A stretch of 6,294 bases of DNA. Source: Oscillospiraceae bacterium (GTDB lineage Bacteria; Bacillota; Clostridia; Oscillospirales; Ruminococcaceae). The notes beneath the pieces were generated by a model that saw only the letters and a program-made list of their open reading frames with translations, did not search any database and was not told the origin of the DNA. The stretch spans positions 1 to 6,294 of the forward strand of contig JAFQND010000018.1 of assembly GCA_017396055.1 (NCBI GenBank), given 5' to 3'. The translations under genes were made by a program, and so were the position numbers. Below are positions 1 to 5,421 of this stretch, one piece after another. Numbering within the stretch: the stretch's first letter is position 1; each line of letters opens with the position of its first letter.

Positions 1-820
1 CATCCGCTCAATGTATCCCGACATGGGCAGAGGCGAGAAAAAGATCGCCGACTGGATCTTTGAAAATCAGCAGGAACTGATCCGGCTGTCCATCAGTGAG
101 CTGGCCGAACGCTGCGGCTGCGGCGAGGCGACCATCGTGCGTTTTTCCCGCAGACTGGGTCTGGTGGGCTATCAGGAGCTGAAGATCTCCATCGCGCAGG
201 AGGCCTCTGAAAACGAGGCGGCCGTTGACGAAGGCATGACCAGAGAAGATTCCTGTACCGAGCTTTTTGCCAAGGCCTGTTCCAGTATTCACAGCTCGCT
301 GGAGCATACCAAAAAGATCCTGAACCCCGCCGCGCTGGAAGAGGCGGCCGAAAAGATCAAATCGGCGGGAAGAGTGGCCATCTTCGGTCTGGGAAATTCC
401 GCCTCGGTGGCACTGGATGCCCAGCATAAGCTGCTCCGGGCCGGCCTTGACGCGGCGGCCTATACCGACAACCATCTGCAGGCCATCGCGGCCTCCCATC
501 TGAAAGAGGGAGACATTGCCATCGGCATCTCTCATTCCGGCTCGTCGGTGGACGTTGTCGAGGCTCTGCGCCTTTCCAAAGAGGCGGGCGCCACCACCGT
601 CTGCATCACCAATCTGGGAAAATCGCCCATCGTCAAACAGAGCGATATCGTGCTGAACACCGCTTCTGAGGAGACAAAATATACCATTCTCGGCATGAAC
701 TCCCGTATCGCACAGCTGGCCATCATCGACGCCATCTATGCTTATCTGATCCTCCACAGAGGGGAATCTGCCTCCGCCGCCAAGAGCACCGAGCGGGCGC
801 TGCAGAGCAAAAAATACTGA
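1..820 (+). CDS. MurR/RpiR-family transcriptional regulator (5' end outside window)
   Basis: DNA-binding regulator that normally senses a phosphorylated sugar. Counting the Met at base 11 as residue 1, an N-terminal RpiR-type HTH domain covers about residues 1-75, with the recognition region SISELAERCGCGEATIVRFS at 27-46. A SIS domain covers about 110-248, with the Rossmann-like strand VAIFGLGNSAS at 122-132 and the phosphosugar-binding Ser-rich loop SHSGSS at 174-179. The frame stays open to the window edge (codons Ile-Arg-Ser before the Met). Family members usually begin a few residues earlier with a helix ending in 'IRSxYP', and no ribosome binding site precedes base 11. The true start is therefore probably just upstream of the window, and the Met at 11 is internal. 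The 269 visible residues fit a family length near 280. A terminator follows at 827, so the gene is not co-transcribed with the oxidoreductases. Its ligand and targets are unknown; controlling the downstream sugar genes is inferred from position only. Family assignment is secure. Confidence 0.92.
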   Translation, partial: IRSMYPDMGRGEKKIADWIFENQQELIRLSISELAERCGCGEATIVRFSRRLGLVGYQELKISIAQEASENEAAVDEGMTREDSCTELFAKACSSIHSSLEHTKKILNPAALEEAAEKIKSAGRVAIFGLGNSASVALDAQHKLLRAGLDAAAYTDNHLQAIAASHLKEGDIAIGISHSGSSVDVVEALRLSKEAGATTVCITNLGKSPIVKQSDIVLNTASEETKYTILGMNSRIAQLAIIDAIYAYLILHRGESASAAKSTERALQSKKY

Positions 821-826
821 CCGAAA

Positions 827-854
827 AGGGCTTCCCGGGCGGAAGCTCTTTTTT
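827..854 (+). terminator. Rho-independent terminator of the RpiR gene
   Basis: A 9-bp stem (827-835 with 841-849, one G-U pair) closes a 5-nt loop and runs into T's at 849-854, seven bases after the stop codon. It separates the regulator from the downstream genes. Confidence 0.9.
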
Positions 855-881
855 ATTGACTGATATGAAAATATGCTCCGG

Positions 882-912
882 AAATATATTCATATATTTG
901 AAAAAATTTTTC
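882..912. promoter_or_regulatory. AT-rich double inverted repeat, candidate operator
   Basis: AAATATATTCATATATTT at 882-899 has perfect 8-bp arms around a 2-nt centre. It abuts a second inverted repeat, GAAAAA-A-TTTTTC, at 900-912. Together they end 8 bp before the -35 box of the oxidoreductase gene, a position suited to a regulator site or an UP element. Which protein binds is unknown. The adjacent RpiR-type regulator is the nearest candidate, but AT-rich DNA often yields palindromes by chance. Confidence 0.4.
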
Positions 913-920
913 GATTTTAC

Positions 921-949
921 TTGACTTTTTCCAGTGTCTGCATTATGAT
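921..949 (+). promoter_or_regulatory. Sigma-A-type promoter of the first oxidoreductase gene
   Basis: TTGACT at 921-926 and TATGAT at 944-949 are separated by exactly 17 bp, behind A/T-rich DNA. Transcription should start near 956, leaving a leader of about 26 nt. The ATG at 958 would then lie almost at the first base of the mRNA, which supports the later start at 982. Confidence 0.85.
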
Positions 950-967
950 GAAGAAAAATGAGACCCG

Positions 968-974
968 AGAGGAG
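968..974 (+). promoter_or_regulatory. Ribosome binding site deciding the start at 982
   Basis: AGAGGAG lies 7 nt before the ATG at 982. It falls inside the longer reading frame that opens at 958, so translation should begin at 982. Confidence 0.85.
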
Positions 975-981
975 AATAACT

Positions 982-2157
982 ATGACCATCCGAGTAGGCA
1001 TCATCGGCTGCGGCAACCGTTTGTCCGATGTCTGGCGCACCACTGCCCCCTGGCGCAGCGACGATACCATGAAGCTTGCCGCCGTGGCTGACCCCGACCG
1101 TGCCTATGCCGAAAACCATCTGAAAGCAAAGGGCGTCTGGGACGACGAGACCCGTTTTTATGAGACCGCCGAAGAAATGCTGGAAAAAGAAGAGCTGGAC
1201 GCCGTCATGATCGGTACCCGCTGCAACCTTCATACCAAATATGCTGTGCAGGTCATGGAAAAAGGCCTGCCCCTTTTCCTCGAAAAACCTGTTTCCACCA
1301 CCGATGAAGAGCTGAACGAGCTGCGTGCCGCTGCCGCAAAGCGCAAGGCCCCCGTTCTCGTATCCTTCCCCCTGCGCGCCGCCAACATCGCCAGAGAGGC
1401 AAGAGCCATCATCGAAGCAGGCGTTCTGGGCGAGATCAGCACCATTCAGTGCATCAACAACGTGGCCTACGGCCGGGTCTATTACAAGAGATGGTCCCGC
1501 GATGACAGCATCACCGGCGGCCTCTGGCTGCAGAAAGCCACCCACGACCTGGACGCCATTCTCTATCTGGTGGAGGGACTTCCCGGATTCAAGCCGGTCG
1601 AGATCTGCGCCATGGAGTCGAAGGCCATCTTCAAGGGCGACAAGCCCGCCGGTCTGCACTGCTCGGAATGTCCCGAGAGACGCACCTGCCCCGACAGTAT
1701 CTGGGTCATCAACAACAAATACGGTGAGGCGACCGCTCCCGGCGACGCATGCTCCTTTGCCGTCGATACAGGCAACCACGACACCGGCAGCGCCCTGATC
1801 CGGTTCGAGAACGGTGTCCACGCCTCCTACAGCCAGAACTTTGTGGCAAGAAAAGATGCCGCCCTGCGGATGCTGCGGGTCATCGGCTTCAAGGCGACCC
1901 TCGAGTTCGATTTTCATTCGGGCGATCTGAAGATCTTCCACCATCAGCGCGGCGAGACCGAAGTACATCACTTCACCGCCGGCGGCGGCCATTACGGCGG
2001 CGACTTTAACCTGATGGATGATTTCTATAAGATGATCACCGAGGGTACCGAGCCCTGTGCCGGTATCGATGCTGGTCTGACCAGTGCGCTGTGCTGTCTG
2101 CGTGCCCGCCAGTCCTGTGAGGAAAAAGTTTTCCGCGCCGTCGAATATGCCGAATGA
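982..2157 (+). CDS. Gfo/Idh/MocA-family oxidoreductase, copy 1
   Basis: Predicted cytoplasmic NAD(P)-dependent sugar or cyclitol oxidoreductase of 391 aa, a normal family length. The N-terminal Rossmann domain begins VGIIGCGNR (5-13, dinucleotide-binding glycines). The family motif EKP is at 101-103 (Lys102). The C-terminal alpha/beta domain carries GGLWLQKATHDLD (179-191), whose His188 matches the usual catalytic histidine position. A cysteine group, HCSEC-x5-C at 226-236 plus Cys257, resembles the CxxC-x5-C element found in a subset of the family and may bind metal. The start at 982 is chosen over 958 because of the ribosome binding site at 968-974, the promoter position, and alignment with the next gene, whose protein starts at the same point. 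It has its own promoter and terminator. The paralogue at 2314 is about 78% identical. Substrate and cofactor preference cannot be read from the sequence; the neighbouring GH123 genes suggest a sugar released from a glycan. Confidence 0.93.
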   Translation: MTIRVGIIGCGNRLSDVWRTTAPWRSDDTMKLAAVADPDRAYAENHLKAKGVWDDETRFYETAEEMLEKEELDAVMIGTRCNLHTKYAVQVMEKGLPLFLEKPVSTTDEELNELRAAAAKRKAPVLVSFPLRAANIAREARAIIEAGVLGEISTIQCINNVAYGRVYYKRWSRDDSITGGLWLQKATHDLDAILYLVEGLPGFKPVEICAMESKAIFKGDKPAGLHCSECPERRTCPDSIWVINNKYGEATAPGDACSFAVDTGNHDTGSALIRFENGVHASYSQNFVARKDAALRMLRVIGFKATLEFDFHSGDLKIFHHQRGETEVHHFTAGGGHYGGDFNLMDDFYKMITEGTEPCAGIDAGLTSALCCLRARQSCEEKVFRAVEYAE

Positions 2158-2166
2158 TTTTACCAG

Positions 2167-2205
2167 AGAGCCTTTCTCCGAAACGGGGGAGGGCTCTGTT
2201 TTTTT
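2167..2205 (+). terminator. Rho-independent terminator of oxidoreductase copy 1
   Basis: A 13-bp stem with three G-U pairs (2167-2179 with 2185-2197) closes a GAAAC loop. It is followed within one base by seven T's (2199-2205), ten bases after the stop codon. It makes copy 1 a single-gene transcript. Confidence 0.9.
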
Positions 2206-2217
2206 GTATCCTGCCGC

Positions 2218-2246
2218 TTGTGTTTATGATGGTTTGGGCTTATAAT
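2218..2246 (+). promoter_or_regulatory. Promoter of oxidoreductase copy 2
   Basis: TTGTGT (2218-2223) and a perfect TATAAT (2241-2246) are 17 bp apart. The start of transcription would be near 2253, giving a leader of about 60 nt. The -35 box is weaker than those of the other two promoters, and no palindrome like that at 882 is visible nearby. A second TATGAT at 2225-2230 lacks a good -35 partner. Confidence 0.75.
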
Positions 2247-2297
2247 GAAAGCAACAGAGTATTCTGCGGTTTTTCGGATGAGAGACCGGCAATCCCG

Positions 2298-2304
2298 AAA
2301 GGAG
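2298..2304 (+). promoter_or_regulatory. Ribosome binding site deciding the start at 2314
   Basis: AAAGGAG sits 9 nt before the ATG at 2314. The in-frame ATG at 2245 overlaps the -10 box and lies upstream of the predicted transcript, so it cannot be the start from this promoter. Confidence 0.88.
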
Positions 2305-2313
2305 AGGACGCAA

Positions 2314-3480
2314 ATGGCATTTAGAATCGGTATTATCGGCTGCGGACGGAGAATCACCACCGTCTGGAAGACTACCGCTCCCTGGAGAGAGGAAATGTAT
2401 CTGCAGGCTGTGGCCGACCCTGATCCCGCTTATTCGGAGGAATGGCTCAGATCGAAGGATGTATGGCATGACGATATCCATTTCTACGGCACCGCCGAGG
2501 AGATGCTGGAAAAAGAAGAGCTGGACGCCGTTCTGATCGGCACCCGCTGTAAAGATCACACCCGCTATGCTGTCATGGTCATGGAGAAGGGCCTGCCCCT
2601 CTTTCTCGAAAAACCCGTCTCCATCACCAATGAGGAGCTGAATGAGCTGCGTGCCGCCGCTGAAAAGCGCACCGCTCCGGTCATGGTCTCCTTCCCGCTG
2701 AGAGCCGCCAACATCGCCAGAGAGGCAAGAGCCATCATCGAATCGGGTATGCTGGGCGAGATCACCCAGATCCAGTGTGCCAACAACGTGGCCTACGGCC
2801 GGGTCTATTACAAGAGATGGTACCGCGACGACAGCATCACCGGCGGTCTCTGGCTGCAGAAAGCAACCCATGACCTGGACTGCATCTTCTATCTGGTGGA
2901 AGGCCTGCCCGGCTTCAAACCGGTGGAGGTCTGTGCCATGGAGTCGAAGACGGTCTTCAAGGGCGATCATCCCGCCGGCCTTCGCTGCGGCGAATGTCCC
3001 GAAAAGCACACCTGCCCCGAGAGCACCTGGGTGCTGAAGCATCAGTTCGGCGAGAATGCCCCCGATGACGGCTGTTCCTTTGCGGTCGACACCGGCAATC
3101 AGGACGCAGGCAGTGCGCTGATCCGGTTTGAGAACGGCGTTCACGCCGCCTACAGCCAGAACTTTGTCGCCAGAAAATCCGCTGCCAAGCGGATGATCCG
3201 CGTTATCGGCTTCAAGGCCACACTGGAGTTTGACTTCCATGACGGTGACCTGAAGATCATCCACCATCAGCGTGGTGAGGTCGAGGTGCATAATTTCAGC
3301 GCCTGCTCCGGCCATTACGGCGGCGACTTCAACCTGATGGATGATTTCTACCGGATGCTCACCGAGGGCATCGAGCCCTGTGCCGGTATTGATGCGGGTC
3401 TGACCAGTGCGCTCGCCTGTCTGAGAGCAAGGGAGTCCTGCGAGCAGAAGCAGTTTGTCGGGATCAGATACCGCGAATGA
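2314..3480 (+). CDS. Gfo/Idh/MocA-family oxidoreductase, copy 2
   Basis: 388-aa cytoplasmic NAD(P)-dependent oxidoreductase, paralogous to the preceding gene (about 303 of 388 positions identical by hand alignment, with a two-residue gap near residue 27 and a one-residue gap near 253). Visible features are the Rossmann glycine motif IGIIGCGRR (5-13), EKP at 99-101 (Lys100), GGLWLQKATHDLD at 177-189 with candidate catalytic His186, and the cysteine group CGECPEKHTC (225-234) plus Cys254. All family-defining residues are kept in both copies, so neither looks decayed. Differences concentrate in residues 27-60 (end of the nucleotide-binding half) and 236-253, just after the cysteine motif, so cofactor or substrate preference may differ. 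The gene has its own promoter and a strong terminator. Substrate is unknown; processing a sugar in the same pathway as the downstream GH123 hydrolases is an inference. Confidence 0.93.
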   Translation: MAFRIGIIGCGRRITTVWKTTAPWREEMYLQAVADPDPAYSEEWLRSKDVWHDDIHFYGTAEEMLEKEELDAVLIGTRCKDHTRYAVMVMEKGLPLFLEKPVSITNEELNELRAAAEKRTAPVMVSFPLRAANIAREARAIIESGMLGEITQIQCANNVAYGRVYYKRWYRDDSITGGLWLQKATHDLDCIFYLVEGLPGFKPVEVCAMESKTVFKGDHPAGLRCGECPEKHTCPESTWVLKHQFGENAPDDGCSFAVDTGNQDAGSALIRFENGVHAAYSQNFVARKSAAKRMIRVIGFKATLEFDFHDGDLKIIHHQRGEVEVHNFSACSGHYGGDFNLMDDFYRMLTEGIEPCAGIDAGLTSALACLRARESCEQKQFVGIRYRE

Positions 3481-3488
3481 CCCTTTGG

Positions 3489-3525
3489 ACGGAGCCGTCT
3501 TTCTTCGGAGAACGGCTCCGTTTTT
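3489..3525 (+). terminator. Rho-independent terminator with UUCG tetraloop
   Basis: A perfect 10-bp stem (ACGGAGCCGT at 3489-3498 with ACGGCTCCGT at 3512-3521) continues, after a bulged C, through four more pairs to a C(UUCG)G tetraloop (3503-3508). T's follow at 3521-3525. It begins nine bases after the stop codon and isolates the oxidoreductase from the hydrolase operon. Confidence 0.95.
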
Positions 3526-3578
3526 CTGCTCAAAAGTGAAAAACAGCTCCACTGACTGCAAATATAAAATGAAATTTT

Positions 3579-3589
3579 GTTTTGAAAAC
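3579..3589. promoter_or_regulatory. Short palindrome next to the -35 box, candidate operator
   Basis: GTTTTGAAAAC has perfect 5-bp arms around a central G and ends 2 bp before the -35 box of the hydrolase operon. The core TTTGAAAA also occurs at 897-904 in front of the other TTGACT/TATGAT promoter. It is short enough to arise by chance. Confidence 0.3.
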
Positions 3590-3591
3590 TC

Positions 3592-3620
3592 TTGACTTTT
3601 GGCCGTCTTCGGTTTATGAT
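3592..3620 (+). promoter_or_regulatory. Sigma-A-type promoter of the GH123 operon
   Basis: TTGACT at 3592-3597 and TATGAT at 3615-3620 are 17 bp apart: the same hexamers and spacing as the promoter at 921. Transcription should start near 3627, leaving a leader of about 113 nt before the start codon. Confidence 0.87.
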
Positions 3621-3625
3621 AAAAG

Positions 3626-3650
3626 CGGTGAATAAAATTCATCGTTTTTT
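3626..3650 (+). promoter_or_regulatory. Inverted repeat plus T-run at the transcription start
   Basis: CGGTGAATAAAATTCATCG (3626-3644) has 8-nt arms matching at 7 of 8 positions as DNA, and at 8 of 8 as RNA with one G-U pair, around an AAA centre. Six T's follow (3645-3650). It begins within a base of the predicted +1. As DNA it is a well-placed operator that would block initiation. As RNA it would be a hairpin at the extreme 5' end, either stabilising the message or acting as a very early attenuator. The T-run can also pair with AAAAAC at 3656-3661, giving an alternative fold. Confidence 0.5.
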
Positions 3651-3689
3651 GCCTGAAAAACTGTTCATTCTGAAAAGCGTGTACGGCTC

Positions 3690-3707
3690 TGCCGCAAAGC
3701 TTCGGCA
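3690..3707 (+). other. Leader stem-loop candidate
   Basis: TGCCG (3690-3694) pairs with CGGCA (3703-3707) around an 8-nt loop in the untranslated leader of the hydrolase operon, 19 nt before the ribosome binding site. It has no T-run, so it is not a terminator, and it lies too far upstream to mask the ribosome binding site. It matches no riboswitch class that I recognise. Confidence 0.3.
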
Positions 3708-3725
3708 TGAGCAAATCGAATGATG

Positions 3726-3732
3726 AAGGAGA
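3726..3732 (+). promoter_or_regulatory. Ribosome binding site deciding the start at 3740
   Basis: AAGGAGA ends 7 nt before the ATG at 3740. The in-frame ATG at 3707 has no ribosome binding site (a GC-rich hairpin lies there instead) and would add 11 residues absent from the paralogue. Confidence 0.9.
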
Positions 3733-3739
3733 AAACGTC

Positions 3740-5386
3740 ATGTCAGTTCGTATCGTACCTGCAAGCGGTCTGGAAAAGATCTTTCTGGACACTCCTCCTG
3801 CCGGCACCTATGAGGGCGGCAGCCTTCTGAGCAATGAAAACTACTCCTTCCAGTTTGCCTTTACCGCTTACCGCACCGCGGCAAACTCGAGGGGCTGGGA
3901 ATGGGCTGATTTTGCCGTCGAATCGGATATCGCCGACAATCTCGAGCTGTATGTGGTAAAAAACGTCCCGGTCCTGCTGGCAACAAGACCCGAATATGAC
4001 CAGGGCTATCTGCGCACCGATCCCGGTATGTATCCCGACCCGCTGATGCCTCTGAAAAAAGGGGAGAAGGTCAAGCTTCTCACCAAGCTGTGGCAGTCGG
4101 TCTGGGTAAGAGTCAAAGGCGACGTCGCCCCCGGTGAGCACACCGTGCGGCTGACTCTGTCCGGCGACCACTCCGGCACCGCCTCTGCCGAAGTCAAGCT
4201 GAATGTCCTTTCGGCAAAGCTGCCCGAACAGGAACTGATCTATACCAACTGGTTCCACTGTGACTGTATCGCCGACCTGCATCACAAAGAGATCTTCTCG
4301 GACGAATACTGGACCATCATGGAAAAGTACATGAAGCTGGCCGCTGAAAACGGCGTCAGCATGATCCTTGTACCCGCCTTTACCCCTCCTCTGGACACCA
4401 ATGTGGGCGCCGAGAGAATGACTGCCCAGCTGATCGACGTCCGTAAGGACGGAGAGAAATATTCCTTCGGCTTTGAGCTGTTCGACCGTTATATCGCTTC
4501 GGCAAAGAAAGCCGGTTTCAAGTGGTTCGAGCACAGCCATCTCTTCACCCAGTGGGGCGCCGAGCACGCACCCAAGGTCATGGCCACCGTTGACGGCGAG
4601 TACAAACGCATCTTCGGCTGGGAGACCGAGGCTGCCGGTCCCGAATATTCCGACTTCCTCCATCAGTATCTGGATGCGCTGGTTCCCCATCTGAAGGAAC
4701 TGGGTATCGACGATAAATTCTACTATCATATCTCCGACGAGCCCCATAAGGAGCATCTGGAGAATTACCGCAAGGCAAAGGCTGTGGTCTATGACCAGCT
4801 GAAGGATTACCACTTCTTCGACGCGCTGTCCAACGTGGAATTCTATAAAGAGGGTCTGACCTCCACCCCTGTTGCCTCCACTCCTTCCATCAGGGATTTC
4901 GTCGGCGTGGCAGACGACCTGTGGGCCTACTATTTCGGCTCCCACTGCTTCAACGGTCTGTCCAACCGCCTCATCTCGATGACCTCCAGAAGAAACCGTG
5001 TCATCGGCATGCAGATGTACAAAAACAATATCAAGGGCTTCCTCCAGTGGGGCTTCAACTTCTATTACACCACCCGCTGCCAGGAGATCTTTGATCCCAT
5101 GACCTCTCCCGACGCACTGGCCGAATTCCCCGCAGGCACCTGCTATCAGGTCTATCCCGTGGGCGACGAGGCTGTGCCCGCCCTTCGTCTCTTTGTCTTC
5201 CACGATGCCATTCAGGATATCAGAGCACTGAAGCTTCTGGAATCCGCCATCGGTCATGACGCCGTTGTGGCACTGATAGAGTCGGTGGACGGCAAGATCG
5301 ACTGGAACACCTGTCCTTCCAGCGACGAGCAGTTTATTGCCGTCAGAGAAGCCGTCAACGCAGAGATCGCCAAGCATTTCTGCTGA
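3740..5386 (+). CDS. GH123-type (DUF4091) glycoside hydrolase, copy 1
   Basis: 548-aa predicted glycoside hydrolase. Residues 1 to about 160 form a beta-rich N-terminal domain, as in family GH123. About 165-440 form the barrel-type catalytic region, with NWFHCDC (170-176), FTPPLDT (214-220) and EHSHLFTQWG (264-273). The C-terminal part carries the DUF4091 signature, including GFLQWGFNFYY (433-443), VYPVG (471-475) and QDIRALKLLE (492-501). The adjacent Asp333-Glu334 in HISDEP fits the GH123 Asp-Glu pair: Asp assists the substrate acetamido group and Glu is the general acid/base. Characterised GH123 enzymes are beta-N-acetylgalactosaminidases. The N-terminus (MSVRIVPASG) has no signal peptide, so the protein should be cytoplasmic and act on imported oligosaccharide. 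It is first in an operon with its paralogue 35 bp downstream. Specificity for GalNAc is inferred from the family; many DUF4091 proteins are uncharacterised. The start at 3740 follows the ribosome binding site and the paralogue's N-terminus. Confidence 0.9.
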   Translation: MSVRIVPASGLEKIFLDTPPAGTYEGGSLLSNENYSFQFAFTAYRTAANSRGWEWADFAVESDIADNLELYVVKNVPVLLATRPEYDQGYLRTDPGMYPDPLMPLKKGEKVKLLTKLWQSVWVRVKGDVAPGEHTVRLTLSGDHSGTASAEVKLNVLSAKLPEQELIYTNWFHCDCIADLHHKEIFSDEYWTIMEKYMKLAAENGVSMILVPAFTPPLDTNVGAERMTAQLIDVRKDGEKYSFGFELFDRYIASAKKAGFKWFEHSHLFTQWGAEHAPKVMATVDGEYKRIFGWETEAAGPEYSDFLHQYLDALVPHLKELGIDDKFYYHISDEPHKEHLENYRKAKAVVYDQLKDYHFFDALSNVEFYKEGLTSTPVASTPSIRDFVGVADDLWAYYFGSHCFNGLSNRLISMTSRRNRVIGMQMYKNNIKGFLQWGFNFYYTTRCQEIFDPMTSPDALAEFPAGTCYQVYPVGDEAVPALRLFVFHDAIQDIRALKLLESAIGHDAVVALIESVDGKIDWNTCPSSDEQFIAVREAVNAEIAKHFC

Positions 5387-5406
5387 TATTCTGCGAACGA
5401 ATGTTA

Positions 5407-5413
5407 TAAGGAG
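5407..5413 (+). promoter_or_regulatory. Ribosome binding site of GH123 copy 2
   Basis: TAAGGAG lies 8 nt before the ATG at 5422, in a 35-bp gap with no promoter and no terminator. The gene is therefore translated from the operon mRNA with its own strong site. Confidence 0.88.
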
Positions 5414-5421
5414 TGTGTCTT

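Noticed and set aside
8..757. 249-codon - strand open frame opposite the RpiR gene
   Set aside because: The + strand frame has clear HTH and SIS motifs; the antisense translation is low-complexity Gly/Asp/Gln-rich with no recognisable domain.
982..3480. Oxidoreductases as GH109 NAD-dependent glycosidases
   Set aside because: The Rossmann and EKP motifs fit the broad Gfo/Idh/MocA family, but I do not see sequence features that specifically mark GH109, so only the superfamily is called.
3671..3685. Possible CcpA (cre) site around TGAAAAGCGTGTACG in the hydrolase leader
   Set aside because: Only the central CG and a few flanking bases fit; at least four positions of the 14-bp consensus mismatch.
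3621..3739. Riboswitch in the 113-nt hydrolase leader
   Set aside because: Only small hairpins are visible. No conserved riboswitch core that I recognise is present, and no terminator sits close to the ribosome binding site.
2224..3807. Long open frame on the - strand (527 codons) opposite oxidoreductase copy 2
   Set aside because: It runs across a terminator, two promoters and two well-supported + strand genes. Its translation resembles no family I recognise, and the similar antisense frame opposite copy 1 is explained by the paralogous + strand sequence and GC-rich codon use.
3743..5377. Long open frame on the - strand (544 codons) opposite the first hydrolase
   Set aside because: It mirrors the + strand gene almost exactly, has no sensible - strand ribosome binding site or family resemblance, and is a codon-bias shadow.
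5387..5421. Terminator or promoter between the two hydrolase genes
   Set aside because: The 35-bp gap has only a 4-bp ATTC/GAAT repeat, no T-run and no paired -35/-10 boxes; the genes are read as one operon.
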